Assembly (NCBI GenBank): GCA_943787435.1
Contig: CALSMK010000017.1
Coordinates: 1 to 36,958, forward strand
Direction: 5' to 3'
DNA: 36,958 bases
Source: an uncultured Flavobacteriales bacterium
GTDB lineage: Bacteria > Bacteroidota > Bacteroidia > Flavobacteriales_D > Sanyastnellaceae
The stretch's first letter is position 1. Each line of letters begins with the position of its first letter. A program made the translations under genes and the position numbers. This document shows, in pieces, positions 15,616 to 24,738 of this stretch. A model generated the notes under the pieces. It was given only the letters and a program-made list of their open reading frames with translations, made no database searches and had not been told where the DNA came from.

Positions 15616-16754
15616 GGCGCCTCCAGTTCAGGGGCCACATCCATAGATGTCATGCCTTGGCCATCCACCCACCAAGAAGAAAACGGAACGTCACTCGCCT
15701 TCAACAACTCTGGAATCCGCTCGCGGTGAGTGTCTGAAATGAACACTTGACCGAATCGAGCCTTTCCAAGCGTCTCCATCAAAGCCCCAGCCCGGTGCGC
15801 ATCGATCTTATCGAAAATGTCATCTAGAAGCAAAATTGGCCGCCGCCCCACGCGTTTGGCCAAGTGCTCCACCTGGGCCAACCTGAGCGCAAGCAAAAAC
15901 GTCTTCTGCTGGCCTTGGCTTCCGAATCGCTTAAGAGGATGGTCTCCAATTCTGAAATCAATGTCGTCTTTATGGATGCCCACAGTGGACCTTCGCAGCC
16001 GTCGGTCGTTGTCTCTGGCTTCCATCAAAGCTTCACCGAAACTGTCCTTTTCGACGCGGGTCAGTCTTGACAGCCTCACTTCTTCTTTGCCCCTGCACAG
16101 CCCCGCATGGATCTGTTGGAACTCTGGCTCAAACTCCTCCAAAAACCGACTTCTTTCCTCGCCAATGGCCTCCGCGAGGGGAACCATCCTTTCGTCCCAA
16201 GGGGCCAGCTGATCTTCGTCCCAAGTTCGGTTTTCCGCGAAATACCGGAGCAAATTGTTGCGCTGCTGCACCAAATGATGGTACTGAATCAGCCGATCCA
16301 AATATGGCCGGTCATATTGGCTGATGACCATGTCCATCCACTTTCGTCGGACTTCGCTGCCTTCCAACACCAACACAGAATCGGCCGGCGCAATCATGAC
16401 CACTGGATACCGGCCCACGTGATCGGCCAATTTGTCGTAGGCCTTTCCATTGCGCTTCAACCGTTTCTTCTGCGCCTTGGCCACTGCACAAGCCACTTTG
16501 TCCAGCTCCTCGCCGTGTTCGTTGGTCAGAGAAAATGTACCCTCCACCAAAAACGCCTCGCGGCCATGTCGAATGTTTTGCGAGTCGATGGGGTTGAAGT
16601 ATCCCTTTGCATTGCCGAGATAATGGATGGCATCCAACACATTCGTTTTGCCCGTTCCATTGTCCCCAAGGAAGCAATTCACCTGCGGGCACAGATCCAA
16701 TTCCACCTCTTCATGGTTCTTGAAATCCAGCAATTGCAACCGTGTGAGGCGCAT
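15612..16754 (-). CDS. recF: DNA replication and repair protein RecF
   Basis: 380 residues from the ATG at 16754; upstream codons to 16868 add no family sequence. It starts MRLTRLQLLDFKNHEEVELD as expected. Walker A is GDNGTGKTN (30-38), the ABC signature region is RFGSQGQQK, and Walker B is ILLLDDIFDKID. RecF is an SMC-like ATPase that loads RecA with RecO/RecR at single-strand gaps. Length is normal for the family and the frame is intact. It is divergent from the TPR gene at 16901 and followed by DUF721. Confidence 0.96.
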   Translation of the reverse strand: MRLTRLQLLDFKNHEEVELDLCPQVNCFLGDNGTGKTNVLDAIHYLGNAKGYFNPIDSQNIRHGREAFLVEGTFSLTNEHGEELDKVACAVAKAQKKRLKRNGKAYDKLADHVGRYPVVMIAPADSVLVLEGSEVRRKWMDMVISQYDRPYLDRLIQYHHLVQQRNNLLRYFAENRTWDEDQLAPWDERMVPLAEAIGEERSRFLEEFEPEFQQIHAGLCRGKEEVRLSRLTRVEKDSFGEALMEARDNDRRLRRSTVGIHKDDIDFRIGDHPLKRFGSQGQQKTFLLALRLAQVEHLAKRVGRRPILLLDDIFDKIDAHRAGALMETLGKARFGQVFISDTHRERIPELLKASDVPFSSWWVDGQGMTSMDVAPELEAP

Positions 16755-16790
16755 GCTTGTGGGGAAGGTTTCGGACTCGTTCACTTTGGC

Positions 16791-16798
16791 TATTTTTG
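16791..16798 (+). promoter_or_regulatory. TAnnTTTG box in the recF/TPR divergent gap
   Basis: TATTTTTG matches the -7 consensus exactly and is followed by CC. It lies about 100 nt upstream of the TPR gene, so a leader of ~95 nt would result, unlike the short gaps at other genes here. It may be the promoter of the TPR-ribH-glycosyltransferase cluster. Confidence 0.4.
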
Positions 16799-16900
16799 CC
16801 GTCTGCAAAAGTGGGCTTTTGTCCGCAGATGCAATGCGAAGGGTTTTCAACGTTGAATCCCGGACCACATCAACGAACGTAAACAGGATACCATTTCTCC

Positions 16901-17581
16901 ATGGCCGAAGAGAACAACCAAGGCGCTTCAGTTCAAGAATTGACCGGCAAGACCGAGCAGTTCATTGAAAACAACAGCCGCAATCTAGTCATCGCCATTG
17001 CAGCGGTGGCACTCGTCATTGTCGCCATTGTTGGCTATGGCAAATTCATCGTGGAGCCTGCTGAGCTCGCCGCGAATGAAGATGCATGGCGCGCAGAACA
17101 GTACTTCATGATGGACAGTGCTGACTTGGCCCTCAACGGAGACGGACTCTACGCTGGACTTTTGGAAATTTCCGAAGACCACGGCGGAACCAAAGCTGCT
17201 GCCCGTGCCGGATATGAAATGGGCGTGATTCTTCGCGGTCAAGGCGACTACGTGGGCGCTATCGAAGCCTTCTCCGGAGCGAGTTTGGCAGATGACATTC
17301 TTTCAGCCATTGCCGACATCAACATTGGCGACTGCGAAGTGGAACTGGGCAACTACGATGCTGCTCAAAGCGCCTTCAACAGTGCCATTGGCAAGTCCTC
17401 CAGCTCACTGGGTGAAGATTACCTCACCCCCATTGCCCTCTACAAAGGCGCTCTGGTGGACTTGGAGTTGGGAGACGAGGGTGCTGCCAAGAGGAAGCTT
17501 TCTCGCATCGCCACGGATTACCCTACATCCAATCTTCAACTCACCGCTGAAGGTTTGGCGGCTTCGATCGCCGCGCGCTGA
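16901..17581 (+). CDS. Membrane-anchored tetratricopeptide-repeat protein
   Basis: 226 residues. The N-terminal ~27 residues are cytoplasmic; a single membrane helix follows (LVIAIAAVALVIVAIVGYG). The rest is a helical TPR domain outside the membrane with repeats such as GGTKAAARAGYEMGVILRGQ, GDYVGAIEAFSGA and LGNYDAAQSAFNSA. It resembles YfgM-like proteins with a TPR_21-type domain, which attend envelope protein folding; this role is inferred. It is 6 bp upstream of ribH, an arrangement common in Flavobacteriia as I recall it. Confidence 0.85.
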   Translation: MAEENNQGASVQELTGKTEQFIENNSRNLVIAIAAVALVIVAIVGYGKFIVEPAELAANEDAWRAEQYFMMDSADLALNGDGLYAGLLEISEDHGGTKAAARAGYEMGVILRGQGDYVGAIEAFSGASLADDILSAIADINIGDCEVELGNYDAAQSAFNSAIGKSSSSLGEDYLTPIALYKGALVDLELGDEGAAKRKLSRIATDYPTSNLQLTAEGLAASIAAR

Positions 17582-17587
17582 TTCTTC

Positions 17588-18100
17588 ATGGCCACCGAGG
17601 GTCACGACCTTTCCTCCTTTGATCAGGAGGCATTGAGAGATTGTCAAGGACTGCGCATAGGCCTTGCGGTCTCCAAATGGAACCCCGAAATCACACACTC
17701 TCTTCGCGATGGTGCCCTGAAGGTGCTCCAAGCAGCGGGTGTTGCAGATGTCATCGTGCATGATGTTCCAGGAAGCTTTGAACTCCCACTTGGCTGTCAA
17801 TGGCTGTTCAAGCATGCCCAATGCGACGCGGCCATTGCCATTGGCAGTGTGATCCGTGGAGAGACCGCCCACTTTGATTTTGTCTGTCAGTCCGCAGCAT
17901 CAGGCGTCTTGCGCGCAGGTATGGACGCAGACCGCCCCGCTGTTTTTTGTGTCTTGACTGACGACAACATCGACCAAAGCCGCGCCAGATCAGGTGGCGT
18001 TCATGGCAACAAAGGCACGGAAGCGGCCGTGGCCGCCCTGGAAATGGCCAAGCTCCGAAGAAAGCTGAATGCCCAGGACAACTGGGGAATCGGCATCTGA
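17588..18100 (+). CDS. ribH: 6,7-dimethyl-8-ribityllumazine synthase
   Basis: 170 residues. It joins 5-amino-6-ribitylaminouracil with 3,4-dihydroxy-2-butanone-4-phosphate in riboflavin synthesis. Family marks: LRIGLAVSKWNPEITHSLRD, the VPGSFELP loop, and AIGSVIRGETAHFDFVCQSA with the catalytic His. FCVLTDDNIDQSRARS and GNKGTEAAVAALEMA complete the fold. Length is normal. The short N-terminal extension before LRIGLAV is typical. No other rib genes are in the window. Confidence 0.96.
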   Translation: MATEGHDLSSFDQEALRDCQGLRIGLAVSKWNPEITHSLRDGALKVLQAAGVADVIVHDVPGSFELPLGCQWLFKHAQCDAAIAIGSVIRGETAHFDFVCQSAASGVLRAGMDADRPAVFCVLTDDNIDQSRARSGGVHGNKGTEAAVAALEMAKLRRKLNAQDNWGIGI

Positions 18101-18108
18101 CTTCCTCC

Positions 18109-19620
18109 ATGCAGCGGCATCCCCTTCTGGCACCCCTGTTCGCCGGCTTGATTTTGCGCCTCGTCGCCACTCAATTCAGCACAGGTTACCTGATGCACGA
18201 CGACCACTTTGTGGTCGTTGAAGCGGCATCTAGCTGGGTAGACGGTGAAGACTACAACAACTGGTTGCCCTGGAATCAATCAGGAACGCCGGAAGCCAAG
18301 CCCGCCAACTTCACCTACGTGGGGTCTCAATTTCTGGTGTTCTCTGCGTTGGAGTGGATGGGGATCGACAACCCAGAGTCGCAAATGCTTTGGGTCCGTC
18401 TGCTCCATGGTTTGTTTGGGTGCCTGATCATCATTTTGGGTTACTTGCTGTCCAAGGCACTCTCTCCGGGACAACCCAAGACAGCCGTGCACGTCGCATG
18501 GATGCTGGCAGCCGGGGGCCTCTGGCCATTGCTGAGCGTGCATCAATTGGTAGAAATGGTGAGCATACCGCCTTTGATGCTCGCCTTTTGGATGCTGGCC
18601 AAACAAAGGGATTTGGGTTGGAAAGAAATCCTGTTTGCCGGCATCGGCATTGGGATTGCCACAGGCCTGAGGTATCAATGTGGCATCATTGGTTTGGCAT
18701 TGGCTCCAGTGCTCATTCTGGAGGGGAAATGGCGGGAACTTTTGGGAATCGGGACCACCGCGTTGGTCACTTTTTTTGTCGCCCAAGGTCCCGACCTCTT
18801 TGTGTGGGGTGAGCCGTTTGTCCAACTCAGAGGTTACATCGAATACAACCAAACCCATGCCGGGAATTACCCAAAGGGTCCATGGTACCAGTACATCTTG
18901 ACCTTGCTTGGTTTGCTGATCCCTCCGGGCAGCATCATGCTGCTGTGGGGAGCGTTCCACAGGGGGAAGTCCGCGCCCGTTGTTTGGTGGCGCGTCCTCG
19001 TTCCCGTGGCCGCGTTTCTGGTGTTTCACAGTGCATTCATCAACAAGCAAGAACGATTCATTTTGCCCATTGTCCCTGCCCTCGTTGCGTTGGGTGCTGT
19101 GGGCTGGCAAACTTGGAAAGACCAAAGCCAATGGTGGTCGCGAAGACCCCGCATTCACACCTCCCTGTGGGGTGTTTTTTGGGGCCTCAATTTGTTGGTC
19201 TTGCCCTTCACCTTGACCTATGAAGCCAAGAAAAGCCGCGTATCTGCCATGTCCTTTTTGCATGACAACAACGCCCACCACTTCGCCATGATTCAAGTCG
19301 ACAGTGGCGCGATGCCCCCTCAATTCTATTCTGGAAGCTGGGGGTCGTACCACACTGACAACCGGAGAGATGGGCAAGGCGATGACCCTTTAAAAGTGGC
19401 AGCCAAGTGGTGCGCCCATCCTCCCGAATTTTTGCTGTTTCAAGGCCATCAACACTTGGGCGAAGCCGTTCAAGCCTACAAGACTGCCATGCCCGACATC
19501 CGATATGTCACCACCATCCAAGCGGGACGCATTGACCGTTGGCTCAGTCAGCTCAACCCCATCAACTCCTCTGAGCGCATCATGATTTACGCTGTGGAGG
19601 ACGCCCTTCCATGTCCGTAA
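18109..19620 (+). CDS. GT-C fold membrane glycosyltransferase, GT22/mannosyltransferase-like
   Basis: 503 residues with about ten hydrophobic segments, for example LIIILGYLLSKAL and PLMLAFWMLA. The first extracytoplasmic loop has MHDDHFVVVEAASSW, the acidic Asp-Asp motif of GT-C enzymes. A later loop has FINKQERFILPIVPALVALG, which resembles the HKEERF motif of the GT22 (ALG9/PIG-B) family. Such enzymes transfer sugars from polyprenyl-phosphate donors; acceptor unknown. It starts 8 nt after ribH and its stop overlaps the next start. Confidence 0.82.
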   Translation: MQRHPLLAPLFAGLILRLVATQFSTGYLMHDDHFVVVEAASSWVDGEDYNNWLPWNQSGTPEAKPANFTYVGSQFLVFSALEWMGIDNPESQMLWVRLLHGLFGCLIIILGYLLSKALSPGQPKTAVHVAWMLAAGGLWPLLSVHQLVEMVSIPPLMLAFWMLAKQRDLGWKEILFAGIGIGIATGLRYQCGIIGLALAPVLILEGKWRELLGIGTTALVTFFVAQGPDLFVWGEPFVQLRGYIEYNQTHAGNYPKGPWYQYILTLLGLLIPPGSIMLLWGAFHRGKSAPVVWWRVLVPVAAFLVFHSAFINKQERFILPIVPALVALGAVGWQTWKDQSQWWSRRPRIHTSLWGVFWGLNLLVLPFTLTYEAKKSRVSAMSFLHDNNAHHFAMIQVDSGAMPPQFYSGSWGSYHTDNRRDGQGDDPLKVAAKWCAHPPEFLLFQGHQHLGEAVQAYKTAMPDIRYVTTIQAGRIDRWLSQLNPINSSERIMIYAVEDALPCP

Positions 19621-20294
19621 TGCCCAAGCACTTCTCCTCCCAGTTCCATTCTTTTTTTCAAGGTCTTGAAGCCCACAATGACCGCGAGTGGTATGCCGAG
19701 CATAAAAAAGACTACGAGAACCATGTGCGCGACCCCTTCAAGGCCTTTGTGACAGAGTTGATCGCAGCATGCGCAGAAAACGAACCTGGCTTCGAGGAGC
19801 TCGCCCCCAAGCACTGCATTTTTCGAATCCATCGCGATACGCGATTCTCCAAAGACAAAACCCCATACAAGCTTCACGCTTCAGCAGGGATTGCCCCTGG
19901 CGGGAAAAAATCGGGGGATCCCGGCCTTTACTTCCATGCAGATGCCCACAAGGTGATGATTGGAGGTGGAGCCTATTGGGTCGAGAAAGAAGACCTGTAC
20001 TTCTTGCGGGAAAAAATCGCCGCCGACCCCATGGCGTTCAACGCGCTGATGGAAGACCGGGAGTTTTCAGGGCACTACGGAACCGTTTTGGGAGAGCGAA
20101 ATGTTCGACTCCCCAAAGAATTTCAGGCGGCAGCCGAGGTCTGTCCGCACATCTTGAACAAGCAATTCTTCTACATGGCTGAATTGCCGGCCAAAGCGCT
20201 TCTTCAAGACAACCTTCTCGAAATAGTCATGGCCCATTTCAAAGCCGCAGCCCCCATGCGGGCATTCCTCCGCTCCGGTTTACAGGCGGGATGA
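19611..20294 (+). CDS. DUF2461 family protein (TIGR02453)
   Basis: 227 residues. The family pattern is clear: FFQGLEAHNDREWYAEHKKD near the N-terminus, then FRIHRDTRFSKDKTPYKLHA, GLYFHADAHKVMIGGG and later KEFQAAAEVCPHILNKQFFY. The function is unknown, although the family is very widespread. Two starts are possible: ATG 19611 (10-bp overlap with the glycosyltransferase) or ATG 19620 in the TAATG junction. The second matches where the family sequence begins (MPKHFSSQF). Confidence 0.9.
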   Translation: MSVMPKHFSSQFHSFFQGLEAHNDREWYAEHKKDYENHVRDPFKAFVTELIAACAENEPGFEELAPKHCIFRIHRDTRFSKDKTPYKLHASAGIAPGGKKSGDPGLYFHADAHKVMIGGGAYWVEKEDLYFLREKIAADPMAFNALMEDREFSGHYGTVLGERNVRLPKEFQAAAEVCPHILNKQFFYMAELPAKALLQDNLLEIVMAHFKAAAPMRAFLRSGLQAG

Positions 20295-20299
20295 TGGAC

Positions 20300-20307
20300 T
20301 AACTTGC
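20300..20307 (+). promoter_or_regulatory. Possible -7 box before the M1 peptidase
   Basis: TAACTTGC lies 8 nt before the ATG at 20316. It resembles the TAnnTTTGC box seen elsewhere in the window, with one T fewer. It could give the peptidase gene its own promoter inside the plus-strand cluster. Confidence 0.35.
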
Positions 20308-20315
20308 ACACCGCC

Positions 20316-22184
20316 ATGAAAGGACTGAAATCAATCTTGCGTAGCGCCGCAGCGCCCATTTTTCTTCTCGTTCCCTCTCTCCTGTCCGCCCAATATCCAG
20401 GCTGGCAACAAGAGGTGGACTACACCATGGACATCTCCGTGGATGCCCCTCAGCATCAATACGCAGGTGTCATGGACCTCGTCTACACCAACCACAGCCC
20501 GGACCGCCTGGAACGAATTCCTTTTCATCTGTTCTTCAATGCCTTTCAGCCCGGAAGCATGATGGACGTGCGGAGCCGCAACATTGCAGACCCCGATCGA
20601 CGGGTCGGCGACCGCATTGGCAACTTGCCCGAAGACGAATGGGGTTGGATCAAAGTTCACACTGCAGAAGTGGGCAAAACAACGGCCAACTTCACCACCG
20701 ATGGCACCATTGGTTGGTTGGATTTGCCAAAAGCACTCGCCCCCGGAAAAAAAGTTCGAATCCACCTCGAATGGGACGCTCAAGTGCCTCGGCAGGTGCG
20801 CCGCTCCGGATGGATGAATGCCCAAGGCGTAGAGCTGAGCATGACCCAATGGTACCCCAAGGCCTGCGAGTACGACCATCACGGTTGGCACACCAATCCA
20901 TACGTGGGGCGAGAGTTTCACGGGATTTGGGGAGACTTCGATGTCACCATTCATTTGGATGCCGCTTACATGGTTGGAGGAACTGGCGTGTTGAAGAACC
21001 CCAGCGAATGCGGACATGGATACGCGGACGTAGAGGCGCCTGCTGAGGGAGATTTGCACTGGCATTTTGAGGCCGAAAACGTCCACGATTTTGCCTGGGC
21101 CGCCGACCCCGATTTCGTGCACACCATCCGCCAAGTGGACAATGGCCCCACCCTTCACTTCATTCACCAAAACGACACGAGCTACGGCGCTTGGGATGAG
21201 CTCCCAGCCATCACAGAGCGCGCCATGGTCTATTACTCTGAGAATGTGGGCGAATATCCTTGGCCACAGTACACCGTCATTGAAGGCGGTGATGGCGGCA
21301 TGGAATATCCGATGTGCACCTTGATCCGTGGCAACCGCAACCTGCGAAGCTTGGTCGGAGTGACAGCCCACGAAATGGCCCATGCTTGGTTCCAAGGTTT
21401 GTTGGCCACCAACGAAAGCCTCCACGAGTGGATGGACGAAGGCTTCACCTCCTGGATTGAATCCGAGTTCCTGGCCGAAGAGTTCAATGAATCCCGGGAA
21501 CAGCCCCACTATTGGGCCTATGGTGGGTATTTGAATCTGGTCAGAGACGGAGGAGAAGAACCCCTCGCCACACACGCCGATCACTACGTCACCAACCGCG
21601 CTTACGGCACGGGAGCCTACAGCAAAGGAGAAGTGTTGTTGAACCAGCTCGGCGCCATCATTGGCGAAGACGCACGCAACGCGGGCGTCAAGCGGTACTT
21701 CAAAGAATGGTCGTTTAAGCACCCCGGCCCCGTGGACTTCAAGCGGGTGATGGAGAGGGAAAGTGGCCTTGAACTGGACACCTATTTCCAGTACATGCTG
21801 AATTCCACGCACCACGTCGACGTCGCCTTGACCTCTGTCCGCATCACCAGCGACAGCACCTTCATTGAGTTGGAAAGAATCGGGACCCTCCCACTCCCTG
21901 TGGATGTGAGAATCACCACAGCCGACGGCACCACCATGGATCACCACATTCCCCAGGTGGTCACCCAAGGCCACCGCCCATTGAAAGACGGCGAATCGCT
22001 TCAAAAAGCGTGGCCTTGGACCCACCCCACTTACACCCTCGCTTTGCCCATCTCCGCGCCAGGCTGCACCGTTGAAGTGGACCCCAAGCGATTGACCGCA
22101 GATGCCGACCGCACCAACAACACGGCGGCATTTACCCAAGGCCTGATCCAAGAATGGAATTCCGGCGGTTCAAAGCGCCCCTAA
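20316..22184 (+). CDS. M1 family zinc aminopeptidase, exported
   Basis: 622 residues from the ATG at 20316; the frame can also open at TTG 20304. The signal peptide ends near LLSAQYPG. The N-terminal beta domain is followed by the catalytic domain with VTAHEMAHAWFQG (His at ~352) and, 18 residues on, the third zinc ligand in EWMDEGFTSW. GGDGGMEYPM takes the place of the GxMEN exopeptidase motif, and TGAYSKGEV carries the catalytic Tyr. It lacks a T9SS tail, so it is probably periplasmic. It resembles the longer Bacteroidota M1 peptidases with MTQWYPK. Substrates are peptides; specificity unknown. It ends 3 nt before bioY. Confidence 0.92.
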   Translation: MKGLKSILRSAAAPIFLLVPSLLSAQYPGWQQEVDYTMDISVDAPQHQYAGVMDLVYTNHSPDRLERIPFHLFFNAFQPGSMMDVRSRNIADPDRRVGDRIGNLPEDEWGWIKVHTAEVGKTTANFTTDGTIGWLDLPKALAPGKKVRIHLEWDAQVPRQVRRSGWMNAQGVELSMTQWYPKACEYDHHGWHTNPYVGREFHGIWGDFDVTIHLDAAYMVGGTGVLKNPSECGHGYADVEAPAEGDLHWHFEAENVHDFAWAADPDFVHTIRQVDNGPTLHFIHQNDTSYGAWDELPAITERAMVYYSENVGEYPWPQYTVIEGGDGGMEYPMCTLIRGNRNLRSLVGVTAHEMAHAWFQGLLATNESLHEWMDEGFTSWIESEFLAEEFNESREQPHYWAYGGYLNLVRDGGEEPLATHADHYVTNRAYGTGAYSKGEVLLNQLGAIIGEDARNAGVKRYFKEWSFKHPGPVDFKRVMERESGLELDTYFQYMLNSTHHVDVALTSVRITSDSTFIELERIGTLPLPVDVRITTADGTTMDHHIPQVVTQGHRPLKDGESLQKAWPWTHPTYTLALPISAPGCTVEVDPKRLTADADRTNNTAAFTQGLIQEWNSGGSKRP

Positions 22185-22187
22185 AGC

Positions 22188-22748
22188 ATGCTCGAATCCC
22201 AATTCGAATTGCGCGGATGGCGCTGGCCCGTCACCAGTCTGGCCGTCTTGGCCTGCTTGTGCGCATTGGGTCCCATCGTCTTTGATCTCGAACAAGGACT
22301 CCCGCTTAGCCTGCAATCCTTGCTGGTGTGCTGGCTGCCCCTGATGTTGGGCTGGAGGGCTGGAGTCACAGGTGTTCTGGGGTATTTGGTCCTTGGTTTT
22401 TCCGGACTGCCTGTTTTTGCGGGCTACAGAGGAGGAATGGACATCCTGATGGGACCGACTGCGGGTTATTTGCTCGGAATGCCTGTCGCAGCATTGGCCT
22501 TGGGCGCCATGGCCAAAGCCACGCCCGAAAACGCAACGGACCGCGAGCGCTACCTGCGGATTGGAGCTGGAATGCTCATTGGACATGCCGTCATTCTAAC
22601 ATTGGGCATTCCCATTCAAATGAAGTTCATTCCTGAATTGGATGTGGTGTCGTTGCTCAAAGGGCTGATGAAGCCGGCACTTCTGAAATCGGCCCTGGGA
22701 TTGCTCTTGTCGGTTTTGGTGATGCGGTTGAGCGAGATGCGGGCTTAA
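22188..22748 (+). CDS. bioY: Biotin transporter BioY (ECF S-component)
   Basis: 186 residues with about six hydrophobic segments. The BioY pattern is visible: LPLSLQSLLVCWLPLMLGWR, YLVLGFSGLPVFAGYRGGMD and GPTAGYLLGMPVAALALG. BioY binds biotin in the inner membrane and works alone or with the EcfAA'T energising module; no Ecf genes are in the window. It lies between two M1 peptidase genes. The window also holds a biotin-dependent carboxylase gene (34478-36010), a plausible consumer of the vitamin. Confidence 0.9.
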   Translation: MLESQFELRGWRWPVTSLAVLACLCALGPIVFDLEQGLPLSLQSLLVCWLPLMLGWRAGVTGVLGYLVLGFSGLPVFAGYRGGMDILMGPTAGYLLGMPVAALALGAMAKATPENATDRERYLRIGAGMLIGHAVILTLGIPIQMKFIPELDVVSLLKGLMKPALLKSALGLLLSVLVMRLSEMRA

Positions 22749-22752
22749 TTTG
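22745..22752 (+). promoter_or_regulatory. Possible -7 box before the M1 lipoprotein gene
   Basis: TTAATTTG overlaps the bioY stop codon and is followed by CCCGC and the ATG at 22758, a 5-nt gap. It differs from TAnnTTTG at one base. Position and spacing match the other near-start boxes in the window. Confidence 0.4.
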
Positions 22753-22757
22753 CCCGC

Positions 22758-24671
22758 ATGAACCTGAACCACATTTCGGCCCAGACCACAGCTCTCCTGC
22801 TCTTTGGCACTGCACTCTTGTGCGGCTGTGGAAACACTGGAGAAAGTTCCTCTGCCTCAGAAAACAGCGCGCCCAGCGCCAAGGCTCAACGCATTGCTGC
22901 CATGAAACAAGTCACCGACCACCACAGCTTCGCCCGTCCTGAAGAAGCGCGCATCACCCACCTCTCTTGGGATGCCAATGTCGATTTTGACACGCGGACC
23001 ATCTCTGGCTGCGCCACCTATGACATTGAGACGTCGAACGATGCGGAACGCATCATTTTGGACACCCATGAACTGACCATTGAAGGGGTCACCGTAGATG
23101 GTCAACCTGCCACATTTGCACTCGGTGAGGCCCAAGAGCACTTGGGGCGCCCCCTCACAGTGGACCTCACTCCTGGCGCCAGACAGGTTTCCGTCTGCTA
23201 TGTCTCCGATCCAGGTGCAGACGCTCTGCTATGGGTAGAAGCCCAAGGCGATCAGGCCCCCTTCTTGTTTACCCAGAGTCAAGCCATTTTGGCCCGGACC
23301 TGGATTCCGGTCCAAGATTCACCCGGCATTCGCTTCACCTATGAAGCCAACGTTCGTGTTCCTCAGGGGCTCATGGCATTGATGAGTGCGGAGAACCCCA
23401 CAGCGATCGACCCCGACGGGCGCTACTCCTTCCGGATGACCCAGCCCATTCCCGCATATTTGCTGGCCTTGGCGGCAGGAGAAGTGGAATACCGGTCAGT
23501 GGGCGAGCGCTGCGCCGTCTATGCTGTGCCCGGCCTCATCGAAGAAGCCGCCTATGAATTCGGCGAAATGGAGGATCTCCTCCTCGCCGCCGAGGGGCTG
23601 TATGGCACCTATGCTTGGGAGCGCTACGACCTCCTCATCCTGCCTGCCGCCTTCCCATTTGGAGGCATGGAAAACCCGAGGCTGACGTTTGCCACGCCCA
23701 CCATCATTGCAGGCGACCGCTCATTGGTGGCCCTGGTGGCCCACGAATTGGCACACAGCTGGAGTGGCAATCTCGTCACCAACGCCACATGGGATGACTT
23801 TTGGTTGAACGAAGGGTTCACGGTCTATTTCGAGCAGCGCATCATGGAGGCTGTTTATGGACGAGAAATCAGCGAAATGCTGGCCACTTTGAGCTATCAA
23901 GGATTGGTCGACGAGGTGGATGCCATTCAAGATTTGAACCCAGACGACACCCACCTGAAACTGCACCTGCAAGGAAGAAACCCCGACGACGGCATGACGG
24001 CTATCGCCTATGACAAAGGGTACTTCTTCATTCGCCTGATGGAAGAGACCGTGGGCCGAGAGCGCTTTGATGCCTGGCTCTCCGACTACTTCGCCACCTA
24101 CGCCTTCAAGGGAATGGATACGGAGCGGTTCGTGGACTACTTGAAGACCACGCTGCTTTCGGATCCCACCACATTGGCCGCGGTCAACTTGGACGCTTGG
24201 ATCTACGGTCCCGGACTGCCTCCCAATTGTCCCACCGTATCCAGCCCCCGCATTCAAAATGTGGATGCGGCTCTGGCTGCCTGGGAAGCTGGAGAAACCA
24301 GCACCGCTGATTTGCCTTGGAACGACTGGGTGTACCAAGAGCGCTACCGGTTCCTGTCCAACCTCGCCGATGACACCTCTGTGGAGCGCATGACCGAGCT
24401 CGACAATGCCTGGGAAATTGGAGCCACAGGAAACAACGAAATCCTCTTTGCCTGGATGGAACAAGCTGTGCGCAGTGGATACCAACCCGCCTATCCCCGG
24501 TTGGAATCGTTTCTGATTGAAGTGGGCCGACGCAAATTCCTGACGCCCCTGTACCGCGCCATGAAAGAGACCGATCAAATGGACATGGCCTTGGCCATTT
24601 ACAAGCAAGCCCGACCCGGTTACCACGCCGTTGCCACAGGGACCATGGATGAACTGTTGGCTTGGAATTGA
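22758..24671 (+). CDS. M1 family aminopeptidase lipoprotein, leukotriene-A4-hydrolase-like
   Basis: 637 residues. The N-terminus has a lipoprotein signal (LLLFGTALLCGC, lipobox LCGC), so the protein is likely lipid-anchored. The catalytic domain carries FGGMENPRLTFATP (the GGMEN exopeptidase motif), VAHELAHSWSGNLVTN (His at ~329) and, 18 residues on, WLNEGFTVYFE with the third zinc ligand. IAYDKGYFFIRL carries the catalytic Tyr. The C-terminal helical part (ARPGYHAVATGTMDELL) is like LTA4H. It is unlike the M1 protein at 20316: the two differ in length, anchoring and the GxMEN motif. A strong terminator follows. Confidence 0.93.
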   Translation: MNLNHISAQTTALLLFGTALLCGCGNTGESSSASENSAPSAKAQRIAAMKQVTDHHSFARPEEARITHLSWDANVDFDTRTISGCATYDIETSNDAERIILDTHELTIEGVTVDGQPATFALGEAQEHLGRPLTVDLTPGARQVSVCYVSDPGADALLWVEAQGDQAPFLFTQSQAILARTWIPVQDSPGIRFTYEANVRVPQGLMALMSAENPTAIDPDGRYSFRMTQPIPAYLLALAAGEVEYRSVGERCAVYAVPGLIEEAAYEFGEMEDLLLAAEGLYGTYAWERYDLLILPAAFPFGGMENPRLTFATPTIIAGDRSLVALVAHELAHSWSGNLVTNATWDDFWLNEGFTVYFEQRIMEAVYGREISEMLATLSYQGLVDEVDAIQDLNPDDTHLKLHLQGRNPDDGMTAIAYDKGYFFIRLMEETVGRERFDAWLSDYFATYAFKGMDTERFVDYLKTTLLSDPTTLAAVNLDAWIYGPGLPPNCPTVSSPRIQNVDAALAAWEAGETSTADLPWNDWVYQERYRFLSNLADDTSVERMTELDNAWEIGATGNNEILFAWMEQAVRSGYQPAYPRLESFLIEVGRRKFLTPLYRAMKETDQMDMALAIYKQARPGYHAVATGTMDELLAWN

Positions 24672-24683
24672 AGCCCAACTTTA

Positions 24684-24729
24684 ACCCATAAAAAAGGCCG
24701 CCTTTGAAGGGCGGCCTTTTTTTATGGGT
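24684..24729. terminator. Bidirectional intrinsic terminator
   Basis: A near-perfect inverted repeat: ACCCAT, six A, GGCCGCC on the left and GGCGGCC, seven T, ATGGGT on the right, with a TTTGAAG loop. The GC-rich core flanked by A and T runs makes a classical hairpin plus T-tract on both strands. It serves the M1 lipoprotein gene (+) and the T9SS giant (-), which converge on it. Confidence 0.9.
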
Positions 24730-24738
24730 GGGTTCACA

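Noticed and set aside
20331-22151. 606-codon minus-strand reading frame
   Set aside because: It is the antisense shadow of the M1 peptidase, which has a full zinc motif and signal peptide.
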